From assembly GCF_034675905.1 (NCBI RefSeq), contig NZ_JAUCCV010000002.1, forward strand, positions 558,001 to 622,000: 64,000 nt of DNA, read 5' to 3'. Source of the stretch: Castellaniella sp034675905 (lineage in GTDB: Bacteria > Pseudomonadota > Gammaproteobacteria > Burkholderiales > Burkholderiaceae_B). The position numbers and the translations under genes are program-made. Below are positions 52,374 to 59,862 of this stretch, piece after piece (within the stretch, counting starts at the first letter, position 1; each line of letters starts with the position of its first letter). The notes beneath the pieces were generated by a model, which saw only the letters and a program-made list of their open reading frames with translations, searched no databases and was not told the origin of the DNA.

Positions 52374-53828
52374 TCAGCTGATCGCCATGCACAGGTATTT
52401 GACGACCAGATAGTCATCCAAACCATAGTGCGAGCCTTCGCGGCCCAGACCGGACTGCTTGACGCCGCCGAACGGAACGGCCTCGTTGGACAGCAGGCCG
52501 GTATTGACGCCCACCATACCGTATTCCAGAGCCTCGGCCACGCGCCATATCCGGCCGATATCGCGGCTGTAGAAATAGGCCGCCAGACCGTATTCCGTAT
52601 CGTTGGCCATGCGGATGACGTCGGCATCATCGCTGAAGCGGAACAAGGGCGCCAGCGGACCAAAGGTTTCCTCGCGGGCGAACTTCATCGTGGGCTGCGC
52701 ATCCGCCAACACAGTGGGCTGGAAAAAGGTCTGCCCCAGCGCATGCGGCTGCCCGCCCGTCAGGATACGTCCCCCGTGTGCGACCGCGTCTGCAATATGT
52801 TCCTGGACCTTGGCGACCGCATCGGCATCGATCAATGGCCCCTGAGTGACGCCGTCTTCCATGCCATTGCCGACCCGCAGCTTGCCGACCGCCTGCACCA
52901 ATTTCTGGCTGAAGGCGTCATAGACGGAATCCTGCACATAAAAGCGATTGGTGCACACGCAGGTCTGCCCGGCATTGCGGTATTTGCTGGCAATAGCGCC
53001 CTCGACGGCGGCATCCAGATCCGCATCATCGAAAACGATAAAAGGCGCATTGCCACCCAATTCCAGGGACAGCTTCTTGATTGACGGCGAGCACTGGCGC
53101 ATCAACAGGCGGCCGACCTCAGTCGAGCCGGTAAAGGACAGCTTGCGCACCAGAGTGCTGGACGTCATTTCACCACCGATAGCGACGGCATCGCCCGTCA
53201 CAACGGAGAACACACCCGCAGGCACCCCCGCTTCCTCGGCCAGCACGGCCAAGGCCAAGGCCGAGAAAGGCGTTTGTTCGGCCGGTTTGACGACCAGCGG
53301 ACAACCAGCGGCCAATGCAGCCCCGGCCTTGCGCGTGATCATGGACGACGGAAAATTCCAAGGCGTGATGGCTGCGCAGACGCCGATGGGTTCCTTGGTG
53401 ACGATCAGGCGGCGGTCTTTGGCAAACGTCGGAATGACATCCCCATAGGCGCGCTTGCCTTCTTCGGCGAACCATTCCAGAAAGGCGGCCCCATAGGTGA
53501 TTTCCCCCCGGGACTCACTCAGGGGTTTGCCCTGTTCGGCCGTCATGATCAGCGCCAGGTCCTGAGCATGGGCCGTCATCAGATCAAACCAGCGCCGCAG
53601 GATGACCGCGCGCTCTTTGGCGGTCATCGCGCGCCACCCGGCCCAGGCCGCCTGCGCACCCTCGATGGCGCGGCGGGTTTCAGCGGCGCCCATGCAAGGC
53701 GCCACCCCCAGGACCTCGCCAGTGGCGGGGTTGCTGACCGGGAAAGTCTCAGCCGAATCCGCATCACACCACTGACCATTGAGATAGGCCTGCTGACGCA
53801 GCAGATCCGGTTTTTTCAGTGCCAACAT
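52374..53828 (-). CDS. gabD: Succinate-semialdehyde dehydrogenase-like aldehyde dehydrogenase
   Basis: This 484-residue NAD(P)-dependent dehydrogenase resembles GabD. Motifs are ITPWNFPSSMITRK, FTGSTEVGRLLM, the general-base Glu in LSLELGGNAPFIVF, and the nucleophile Cys region NAGQTCVCTNRFYV, where the CxC pair is typical of GabD. ATG 53828 has GGAG at seven bases. The long frame to 53918 runs through the operator. It is divergent from an IclR regulator and probably controlled by it. No gabT is present, so the pathway (4-aminobutyrate or a hydroxyacid) is open. Confidence 0.91.
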   Translation of the reverse strand: MLALKKPDLLRQQAYLNGQWCDADSAETFPVSNPATGEVLGVAPCMGAAETRRAIEGAQAAWAGWRAMTAKERAVILRRWFDLMTAHAQDLALIMTAEQGKPLSESRGEITYGAAFLEWFAEEGKRAYGDVIPTFAKDRRLIVTKEPIGVCAAITPWNFPSSMITRKAGAALAAGCPLVVKPAEQTPFSALALAVLAEEAGVPAGVFSVVTGDAVAIGGEMTSSTLVRKLSFTGSTEVGRLLMRQCSPSIKKLSLELGGNAPFIVFDDADLDAAVEGAIASKYRNAGQTCVCTNRFYVQDSVYDAFSQKLVQAVGKLRVGNGMEDGVTQGPLIDADAVAKVQEHIADAVAHGGRILTGGQPHALGQTFFQPTVLADAQPTMKFAREETFGPLAPLFRFSDDADVIRMANDTEYGLAAYFYSRDIGRIWRVAEALEYGMVGVNTGLLSNEAVPFGGVKQSGLGREGSHYGLDDYLVVKYLCMAIS

Positions 53829-53846
53829 GCTTGTGCTCCAAATGAT

Positions 53847-53883
53847 CGTTCGATATAATGAACGTTGTTTGACATAATGAACG
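53847..53883. promoter_or_regulatory. Repeated operator between gabD and iclR, with a -35 element
   Basis: The 10-bp direct repeat ATAATGAACG occurs at 53855-53864 and 53874-53883, a 19-bp period. CGTTC (53847-53851) also pairs with GAACG (53860-53864) as an inverted repeat with an eight-base gap. A perfect TTGACA (53869-53874), suited to the plus-strand iclR promoter, lies between and touches the second repeat. This arrangement suggests IclR-type autoregulation and control of gabD. Confidence 0.6.
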
Positions 53884-54003
53884 ACTAGATCATAGCGGCC
53901 AGATCTGCCGAACGTCAATCCATCCTAAGATCACCGCACTGCGCACCGATGTCTGCACACCGGTCAGCACCCTGCCCTGTCTGCACGTTTCCGCCCTACC
54001 GCC

Positions 54004-54789
54004 ATGACCAGCGATAAAATTCCGGCGCCTGCCGTTGCCCGCGCCTCCGCCGTCCTGGATTTGTTGGCTCGCACCAACAGCCCCATGAGCCTGGCCGAAC
54101 TGGCCAAGACCCTGCAATTGCCCAAAAGCAGCCTGCACGGCTTATGCGTCACACTGGAACAACTGAATCTGATCACCCGGCTGGATGGCGGCCAGATGGC
54201 GCTGGGACCGCACGTGATGATGTGGGCCAATGCCTTCATGGCGCGGCTGGACATCACACAGGAATTCTTTGCTTCCTGGGATGACATGCGGATACTGCCG
54301 GAAGAAACCATCACCTTGTCGGTGCGCGACGGCGCCGAGGTCGTCTACATCGCCTGCCGCAACGGCAAACATCCGCTGGGCCTGACGTTTCACGCCGGCA
54401 TGCGGCTGCCTGCGGTCTACGCCGCCACGGGGCTGGCCATGCTCAGCACTTTGCCGGACGCCAGCGTGCGCAAGCTGATGAACAGCGTGCCCGGCGGCTG
54501 GCCCGCCCCCCTGACCGAACGAGGCGCACGCGATACAACTGCCTTGATCGCAGAACTGCAGCAGATCCGCCAGCGGCAGTATTCCACCGATATCGAAGGG
54601 GTGCGCGAAGGCATGTATTGCTTCGGTGCGCCGGTATTCGATTCGCATCACCCCGAGGCCGTTGCCGGGGTGGCGGTCAGCATCCGTTCGCTGGAAATCA
54701 GTCCTGATCTGGAAGCCCGCGCCGGGCAAGCCATTCGCAAGCTGGCGGATCGCCTGTCGCAACGTCTGGGCGCCTGGCACGATCGGTAA
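54004..54789 (+). CDS. IclR-family transcriptional regulator
   Basis: This 261-residue regulator has an N-terminal winged helix (AVARASAVLDLLARTNSPMSLAELAKTLQLPKSSLHGL, partly shown) and a C-terminal IclR effector domain (about 80-255). The signature around LGLTFHAGMRLPAVYAATGLAML and EGMYCFGAPVFDSHHPEAVAGVAVS is conserved. It is divergent from gabD across a 175-bp gap containing repeated operator-like sites. The inducer is unknown. The start ATG 54004 fits the family N-terminus. Confidence 0.92.
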   Translation: MTSDKIPAPAVARASAVLDLLARTNSPMSLAELAKTLQLPKSSLHGLCVTLEQLNLITRLDGGQMALGPHVMMWANAFMARLDITQEFFASWDDMRILPEETITLSVRDGAEVVYIACRNGKHPLGLTFHAGMRLPAVYAATGLAMLSTLPDASVRKLMNSVPGGWPAPLTERGARDTTALIAELQQIRQRQYSTDIEGVREGMYCFGAPVFDSHHPEAVAGVAVSIRSLEISPDLEARAGQAIRKLADRLSQRLGAWHDR

Positions 54790-54884
54790 GACGCCGAAAG
54801 AGCAAATCCAGAGTCGCCAGGCAGGAATTACAATCTGCTCCGGCTTGCGTTCTCACAGCCCGCGCCGTCGCACCCGGAGGCCTT

Positions 54885-56153
54885 ATGGAAATCGCCCTCA
54901 ACAGCTACTACACGCTCATCATCGCCGCTGCCGTCATGCTCTTGGGGCACTGGCTGGTCTTTCGCATCAAGCTGCTGTCCACGTTCAACATCCCAGAGCC
55001 GGTCGCCGGGGGCCTGCTGGCGGCGTTCGTCATCACGCTGCTCAACGCCACCACCGGCTTGCAACTCACGCTCAATAGCGACCTGCAAACCACCTTCATG
55101 CTGATGTTCTTCGCTTCTATCGGCCTGAGTGCGGATTTCACACGACTGAAGGAAGGCGGCAGGCCCCTTGTCATGCTGCTGGTTCTGGTATCTCTCTTCA
55201 TCGTGCTGCAGGACGTCATCGGTGTCGGCCTGGCGGCGCTGCTGGGGCTCAAGCCCTTGATCGGCCTGGTTATCGGTTCGATCACCCTGACCGGAGGTCA
55301 CGGCACGGCTGCCGCCTGGGGGCCTGTGCTGGAGACCCAATACGGCATCACGGGCGCTACTTCGCTGGGCGTTGCCACGGCCACTTTCGGCCTGGTATTC
55401 GGCGGCCTGATCGGCGGGCCGGTCGCCCGCTACCTGATTCGCCGACAGGACCGTAAACCATTGCCGCAAGCGTACGAGCGCACGAATATCGATACCATTT
55501 CAGGACAGCCGCGCCACGAACAGGCCAGCCAAAGCGAAGAAGGAAAGCGCTTGACCTTCGAGCTGTTCGATCAGCCCCGCCTGATTACCTCGTATGCCGT
55601 CATCGAGACCCTGGCCATGTTCGCCGCCTGCCTGATCAGCGCCGATCTGCTCAGCCAGTGGACCCGCGGCACGGCTCTAGAGCTGCCGACCTTCATCTGG
55701 GCGCTGGGAAGCGGAGTCGTGATCCGCAACATATTGACCCATGCGTTCCGCTTCGAGATGTTCGACCGCGCCATCGACGTCTTTGGCAATACATCCCTAT
55801 CGCTGTTCCTGGCCATCGCGCTGGTCAGCCTGCGCCTGTGGGAATTGGCCGATCTGGCTGGGCCAGTGACGATCATTCTTGCCGTGCAAGTTGTGGCCAT
55901 GATGCTGTATGCCGCCTGGATCACCTACCGTTTCATGGGGGCGAACTATGACGCCGCCGTGATTGCCGCAGGACATTGCGGCTTTGGCATGGGCGCTACC
56001 CCTACCGCCATCGCCAACATGCAGGCCGTCACTGACCGCTTCGGCCCATCGTACAAAGCCTATCTGATCGTGCCGCTGATCGGCGCGTTCTTTGTGGATC
56101 TGGTCAATGCCGTCGTCCTGCAGGCCTTCACCCAGATTCCTTTCCTGCAATAG
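54885..56153 (+). CDS. gltS: Sodium/glutamate symporter GltS
   Basis: This 422-residue inner-membrane transporter of the ESS family imports glutamate with sodium. It has two inverted halves, each with a pore loop: the first carries the glycine-rich ITLTGGHGTAAAWGP, the second AGHCGFGMGATPTAIANM. The N-terminus (YYTLIIAAAVMLLGHWLVFRIKLLSTFNIPEPVAGG, partly shown) is typical. ATG 54885 has GGAGG with good spacing. It lies 95 bp downstream of iclR on the same strand and could be co-regulated. Its 3' side runs into the intergenic repeat array. Confidence 0.96.
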   Translation: MEIALNSYYTLIIAAAVMLLGHWLVFRIKLLSTFNIPEPVAGGLLAAFVITLLNATTGLQLTLNSDLQTTFMLMFFASIGLSADFTRLKEGGRPLVMLLVLVSLFIVLQDVIGVGLAALLGLKPLIGLVIGSITLTGGHGTAAAWGPVLETQYGITGATSLGVATATFGLVFGGLIGGPVARYLIRRQDRKPLPQAYERTNIDTISGQPRHEQASQSEEGKRLTFELFDQPRLITSYAVIETLAMFAACLISADLLSQWTRGTALELPTFIWALGSGVVIRNILTHAFRFEMFDRAIDVFGNTSLSLFLAIALVSLRLWELADLAGPVTIILAVQVVAMMLYAAWITYRFMGANYDAAVIAAGHCGFGMGATPTAIANMQAVTDRFGPSYKAYLIVPLIGAFFVDLVNAVVLQAFTQIPFLQ

Positions 56154-56168
56154 GCGGGGAAGGTTGTG

Positions 56169-56355
56169 CCCCCACGCTGCGCAGGCTGACGCCCGCTTGC
56201 TGCCCCCCAAGGGGGCGCTTTTGCCTGGGGGCGGCCCGGCGGCAAAAGAAACCCCCACGCTGCGCAGGCTGACGCCCGCTTGCTGCCCCCCACCAAGGGG
56301 GCGCTTTTGCCTGGGGAGCGGCCCGGCGGCAAAAGAAGCCCCCACGCTGCGCAGG
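56169..56355. repeat. Tandem GC-rich palindromic repeat, two copies and a partial third
   Basis: Units begin CCCCCACGCTGCGCAGG at 56169, 56252 and 56339 (partial). Periods are 83 and 87 bp, because the second unit has small insertions. It shares its core with the 16345-16577 array, including CTTGCTGCCCCCC and GGCGGCCCGGCG, but the outer stem is CTTTTGCC/GGCAAAAG rather than TTTTCATC/GATGAAAA. It fills the start of the gltS-coq7 convergent gap. Reading frames through it are not genes. Confidence 0.88.
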
Positions 56356-56358
56356 AAC

Positions 56359-56391
56359 AAAAAAAAGCCCAAGATCCGAAGATCCTGGGCT
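56359..56391 (-). terminator. UUCG-capped intrinsic terminator of the candidate small RNA
   Basis: On the minus strand AGCCCAGGATC (56391-56381), loop TTCG and GATCTTGGGCT (56376-56366) form an 11-bp stem with one mismatch, closed as C(UUCG)G. Eight T (56366-56359) follow. This is a canonical strong terminator. It stands about 270 bp beyond coq7. Confidence 0.88.
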
Positions 56392-56511
56392 AAATCCACC
56401 AAAGGAGGAGGGTGGAGGAGACAACCGTGGCATGCCGGGCTGCTAAGGTCATGGACCTGAGCCATCCGTGATTAGGGGTTTTCCCGCTGCAATCACGTCT
56501 CGACATCCGAT
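56359..56511 (-). ncRNA. Candidate regulatory small RNA with an anti-Shine-Dalgarno hairpin loop
   Basis: Between a promoter (56518-56547) and a terminator (56359-56391) lies a stretch of about 150 bases without a plausible start signal for translation. In the minus-strand RNA hairpin 1 pairs CGTGATT (56497-56491) with AATCACG (56473-56467), with an inner GGG-AAAA-CCC. Hairpin 2 is GGCT-AGGTC-cat-GACCT-AGCC (about 56463-56439). Hairpin 3 pairs CCACC (56415-56411) with GGTGG (56400-56396), and its loop is CUCCUCCUUU (56410-56401). That loop resembles the 3' end of 16S rRNA and would pair with strong Shine-Dalgarno sites. I do not recognise it as 6S, 4.5S or another standard RNA. Confidence 0.65.
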
Positions 56512-56517
56512 AAGCAA

Positions 56518-56547
56518 AGTATATAAGCATCCTTTGCTGCGATGCAA
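56518..56547 (-). promoter_or_regulatory. Promoter of the candidate small RNA
   Basis: On the minus strand TTGCAT (56547-56542), an 18-base spacer and TATACT (56523-56518) form a sigma-70-type promoter, with five of six -10 bases matching. The spacer contains an inverted repeat GATGC/GCATC (56541-56545 and 56527-56531), possibly an operator. The local AT-richness contrasts with the flanks. Confidence 0.65.
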
Positions 56548-56661
56548 GATTTATTTTATGTCAATAGATAACGGCCATAGGTTCGTTGCTTTTTACACAC
56601 AAACAAGGGTAATCCTAGGTGCATTACCTGTCCGCCTCTGCTGCACACAGGCGCAGACGCG

Positions 56662-57339
56662 CTAGATCCGGTAGGCCGTCGTCGTCATGAGGCGCGACAT
56701 CAAGCGCATCACCCCACGGATCGGGGCCGGCAAAGGAACGGCGCCATGGTTTTCCGCCGTGGTGCGATGGCCGATCTCGTCGTCCCGCATCTGTGTGACG
56801 ACCTGACGCGAACGATCATCCTGCCCGGGCAAGGTATCCAGATGACCGTTCAGGTGTTCTTCGACCTGGCGCTCGGTTTCCGCCATGAAACCCAGGTTGT
56901 ACGGCACCCCGGCCCGGCTGGCCGCCAGCCCCAGACTGAAGGCGCCGACATACCACAAGGGGTTGAGCAGACTGGGGCGGCTTTGCAATTCATCCAGGCG
57001 CTGGCGGCACCAGGCCAGATGGTCGGTTTCCTCGGCGGCCGCCTGCAACAGCACGGCGCGCACGGAACCATCCTGACACCCCAGCGCCTGCCCCCGATAT
57101 AAGGCCTGAGCGCAGATTTCGCCCACATGGTTGACCCGCATCAGCCCGGCGGCGTGACGGGCTTCGTCAGCAGACAGCACCGGATCACCCGCCGTCGCCG
57201 GCCCTGCCGGATAAGGCCGGTCATGGGATACCGTACCATCGAGCACTTGCAGCGCCTGGCCGACTTCGGACAACAAGGCGTCCAGGGGGCCGGCGCGACG
57301 TTGCCAGCGGCCGGATTCCAGGGAATTCGTCAGGGTCAT
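56662..57339 (-). CDS. coq7: 3-demethoxyubiquinol 3-hydroxylase Coq7
   Basis: This 225-residue diiron hydroxylase performs the last ring hydroxylation in ubiquinone synthesis. The ferritin-like ligands are seen in RVNHVGEICAQALY, AAAEETDHLAWC, GFMAETERQVEEHL and RDDEIGHRTTAE. The C-terminus (GVMRLMSRLMTTTAYRI) is typical of betaproteobacterial Coq7, which replaces UbiF. ATG 57339 has AGGA at good spacing. It lies 9 bp from the unknown membrane-protein gene and may be read from the ccoN operon. Confidence 0.95.
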   Translation of the reverse strand: MTLTNSLESGRWQRRAGPLDALLSEVGQALQVLDGTVSHDRPYPAGPATAGDPVLSADEARHAAGLMRVNHVGEICAQALYRGQALGCQDGSVRAVLLQAAAEETDHLAWCRQRLDELQSRPSLLNPLWYVGAFSLGLAASRAGVPYNLGFMAETERQVEEHLNGHLDTLPGQDDRSRQVVTQMRDDEIGHRTTAENHGAVPLPAPIRGVMRLMSRLMTTTAYRI

Positions 57340-57348
57340 GAAAGTCCT

Positions 57349-58008
57349 CTATCGGTTCAAGAAGCGCCAGACCGGCTTCACTGCCGCCAGCAGCCAGCAC
57401 GAGGGTAACACGATGGCCAGAGCGATCAGCCCCCGGCCAGCCCAGTCCTGATCGTCCTGCAGATAGGCGTTGCACAGACGGATCGGCTGGTCCAGATACA
57501 CCATGCCGACAATGGCGCTCATCCAGCAAAAATTACCCAGAAAAAAGAGCTTGATCACCACATTGGCCCGCCGCACGGAGGCTCGCAGCAGCCAGCCGCA
57601 TACAGGCAGACCCAGATACTTAAACGCGGCAACCCGCCAATCCACCAGGGCATCATCCAGTGCCTTGGGAATCATCCACCCCGCCCCCACCAGGCTGACC
57701 AGCAACAGGCCCGGCATGCCATAGGCGTTATACGACCAGCGGATGAGGCGGCCAGAGGTCGGCTGCCACAGAGGTGCGGCCTGAGCGCCGGATGTCACCG
57801 GCGCATCCTGTTTTTGCCCAGTGGCAGAGGCCCGCCATGCATGCCATGCCTGCTCGGCAAACACGCCGCCAGCCACCAATAGCGGTATCTGCACCACCAT
57901 GTGCAGACTCATCAGCGCTGTCAACGCATCATGCCAGATCAGCGCCACCCCCAGGCAGAGGACAGCCGCCGCCAGAGACGCCCAACCGACAGATGGCGCG
58001 CGGTTCAT
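57349..58008 (-). CDS. Membrane protein of unknown function in the cbb3 oxidase operon
   Basis: This 219-residue protein has about five hydrophobic segments: WASLAAAVLCLGVALIW, LHMVVQIPLLVAGGVF, GLLLVSLVGAGWMIP, VVIKLFFLGNFCWMSAIVGMVY and LIALAIVLPSCWLLAAV. The HMVVQIPLLVAGG stretch recalls the copper chaperone CtaG of caa3 oxidases, but I cannot confirm membership. A hydrophilic loop (about 58-88) lies after the second helix. Its ATG overlaps the SCO stop (ATGA), so it is coupled to a copper-delivery gene. A role in oxidase assembly is likely by context. Confidence 0.7.
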   Translation of the reverse strand: MNRAPSVGWASLAAAVLCLGVALIWHDALTALMSLHMVVQIPLLVAGGVFAEQAWHAWRASATGQKQDAPVTSGAQAAPLWQPTSGRLIRWSYNAYGMPGLLLVSLVGAGWMIPKALDDALVDWRVAAFKYLGLPVCGWLLRASVRRANVVIKLFFLGNFCWMSAIVGMVYLDQPIRLCNAYLQDDQDWAGRGLIALAIVLPSCWLLAAVKPVWRFLNR

Positions 58009-58634
58009 GGCGTCTCCTTGACTGCCGTCATCAGGGACTTGGCGACCTTCAAGGCGACACCGGGATCATCCAGATCCACGATGCGCACCAGGCGCCCATC
58101 GGGCGTCACCACATGAAAGGCGGCGTTGTGCTCGAACTCTCCCAGGGGGGCCGGGACCACCATGATGCCGAAAAGATCCAACAGCGCACTGCGCTGCTCG
58201 GCATCCTTCAGGGTCATGAATTGCCAGATCTTGCGATCAGCGCCCATGCGCACGGCATAGCGGGACAAATCATCGGCCTGGTCCCGGGGATCGAAGCTGA
58301 GGCTGATCAGGCGCAACTGGTGCTGCAGCCCTTCCGCCTCGATCGCCTGCTGCAGGCGTTCGGTCAGCGACCCCTGCGCCAGGCACAGGGCGATACAGCG
58401 CGTATAGAAAAAATTGACGATGGCCACCCGGCCATCGTCCTGCAGATTGCGCTTGAAAGATTCCAGGCTGCCCGTATCGTCGAGCACCTGCACGGCGGGA
58501 AGCTCACGAGGCTGCGCCGCAATCGCCTGACGGCGCGCGGCCTCCGCCGTCAAAACGGTAAAGCCGTCCGTCAGACTGTAAAGAACCCCGATGCCCGCCG
58601 CCAGGGCCAGCACCAGGGACAACACCCACCGCAT
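58005..58634 (-). CDS. SCO1/SenC-family copper chaperone
   Basis: This 209-residue membrane-anchored, thioredoxin-fold protein has an N-terminal helix (VLSLVLALAAGIGVLYSL). It carries the copper-binding CxxxC motif FFYTRCIALCLAQG and the distal His in EHNAAFHVV. SCO proteins deliver copper to cytochrome oxidases, mostly to CuA. In cbb3 systems, which lack CuA, SenC helps form CuB. The gene follows the cytochrome c gene by 15 bp and overlaps the next gene. Confidence 0.93.
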   Translation of the reverse strand: MRWVLSLVLALAAGIGVLYSLTDGFTVLTAEAARRQAIAAQPRELPAVQVLDDTGSLESFKRNLQDDGRVAIVNFFYTRCIALCLAQGSLTERLQQAIEAEGLQHQLRLISLSFDPRDQADDLSRYAVRMGADRKIWQFMTLKDAEQRSALLDLFGIMVVPAPLGEFEHNAAFHVVTPDGRLVRIVDLDDPGVALKVAKSLMTAVKETP

Positions 58635-58649
58635 GCGCCGCCTACCCGC

Positions 58650-59234
58650 TTATTTCTTTTCCAGCAGCGGACGCAGATCCTCGTCGCCCTTCCAGGGCGT
58701 GGTCTGGTCCTTGGAATCGGCACGGACCTTGGCGACGAGCTGTGCGTCTGTGGTCGATGCCGAATTGCCGAAGCTGGTGCGCACGTGATTGACGATGGCG
58801 GCCACTTCCTCGTCAGAGAATTTGTCCTGGAAGTGCGGCATTTCACCGTTGTATTTGACGCCTTCGACAGTCAGCGGGCCATGGATGCCATGCAAAACGA
58901 TACGCACCATGATGCCGGGATCGGCCGCATCCACCCATTCGGACTTGGACAACGGCGGAAATACCCCCGGCACCCCAGCGCCGCTGGCCTGGTGACAGGC
59001 CACGCAATTGGCGGTGTACAGCTGCCCGCCATCGGCCCTGGCGGGCACGGCAAAGTCGGCCATGACGCGACCATCGCCCACCGAAGGCGGCATGGGCGAG
59101 TAGGCGGTGTACAGGTACCAGAGCGCCCAGATCAGCAGCGTGCCGATGACGCCCAGCACGATTTTGGGAATCGGCCGACTGCCTTCAACGGGTTCGGGCT
59201 GTTCACGGCGCTGTTGGGTGAATTTGTTGCTCAT
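58650..59234 (-). CDS. Membrane-anchored monohaem cytochrome c, CcoP-like
   Basis: This 194-residue cytochrome c has one N-terminal membrane helix (KIVLGVIGTLLIWALWYLY) and one periplasmic class I domain with CVACH (about 76-80) and a distal Met in GEMPHFQDKFSDEEVAAIVNHVRTSFG (partly shown). It takes the place of CcoP, which normally has two CxxCH motifs and two helices. Its start overlaps ccoO (ATGA). It probably passes electrons to CcoO. The reduced size is notable. Confidence 0.9.
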   Translation of the reverse strand: MSNKFTQQRREQPEPVEGSRPIPKIVLGVIGTLLIWALWYLYTAYSPMPPSVGDGRVMADFAVPARADGGQLYTANCVACHQASGAGVPGVFPPLSKSEWVDAADPGIMVRIVLHGIHGPLTVEGVKYNGEMPHFQDKFSDEEVAAIVNHVRTSFGNSASTTDAQLVAKVRADSKDQTTPWKGDEDLRPLLEKK

Positions 59235-59860
59235 TTCGTCGCTCCTTCAGCGGGCTGTTCCGGTAGCGTCGGCAGCTGGGCATCGGGATTGACCGGGTAG
59301 GTATGGTCCAGGCCGATCAGGTAATCAACCAAGTCCAGCGCTTCCTGTGTGGCCACGACGACCTTGCCATCAGCCGGCGCATAGCTGGGCGGCAGGTTGA
59401 CGACCTTGTCGCCCGCTTCGGCCTTGTCCTTGAGCTTGAACAGGAAGGGGAAGGCCGGCATATTGCTGTGCGGGGTATAGGCGCGGGGTTCGTACAGGTG
59501 ACCCAGGTTCCAGTCTACGCTGGGCTGGCGCGCGCCGATATTGAACAGATCCGGGCCGGTCCGCATGGTACCCAGCAGATGCGGATGATCGTAGTAATAA
59601 TCGCCCGCCACCGATGCGCGTCCCCAGCCTCGCTGGAAATCCGGCGCCATGGACTGGCTGCGCGGCTGCTGCGAGTGGCAGTAGACGCAGCCCATCTCGA
59701 TATAGACCTGGCGGCCACGCAATTGCTGTTCGGTATAGGGCTTCAGGCCCGGCGAAGGCTGCACATCCGACAACTGCATGTAGGGCAGCACGACCAGCGT
59801 GGCCGTGGCCAGGGCCAGCGTCACCATCGCCCCGCTAAGAAGTTTGTATTCGCTTTCCAT
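59231..59860 (-). CDS. ccoO: cbb3-type cytochrome oxidase subunit II (CcoO)
   Basis: This 209-residue subunit has one N-terminal helix and a periplasmic monohaem cytochrome c. The haem motif is EMGCVYCHSQQPRS, followed by CcoO-specific WGRASVAGDYYYDHPHLLGTMRTGPDL (partly shown) and the Met ligand region HSNMPAFPFLF. It passes electrons from the donor cytochrome to CcoN. It overlaps the cytochrome c gene and follows ccoN by two bases. Confidence 0.96.
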   Translation of the reverse strand: MESEYKLLSGAMVTLALATATLVVLPYMQLSDVQPSPGLKPYTEQQLRGRQVYIEMGCVYCHSQQPRSQSMAPDFQRGWGRASVAGDYYYDHPHLLGTMRTGPDLFNIGARQPSVDWNLGHLYEPRAYTPHSNMPAFPFLFKLKDKAEAGDKVVNLPPSYAPADGKVVVATQEALDLVDYLIGLDHTYPVNPDAQLPTLPEQPAEGATK

Positions 59861-59862
59861 GA

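Noticed and set aside
55797..56465. Minus-strand open frame of 222 codons covering the small-RNA body, its terminator and the repeat array
   Set aside because: It reads through a strong terminator and the GC-rich repeats, has no Shine-Dalgarno sequence, and ends inside gltS antisense. Its residues are dictated by the repeats.
56430..56470. Resemblance of AGGTCC...AGCAGCC to the 4.5S (SRP) RNA core
   Set aside because: The GGAA tetraloop and internal loop bases of SRP RNA are absent. The bases instead form a simple AGGTC-cat-GACCT hairpin, so the likeness is superficial.
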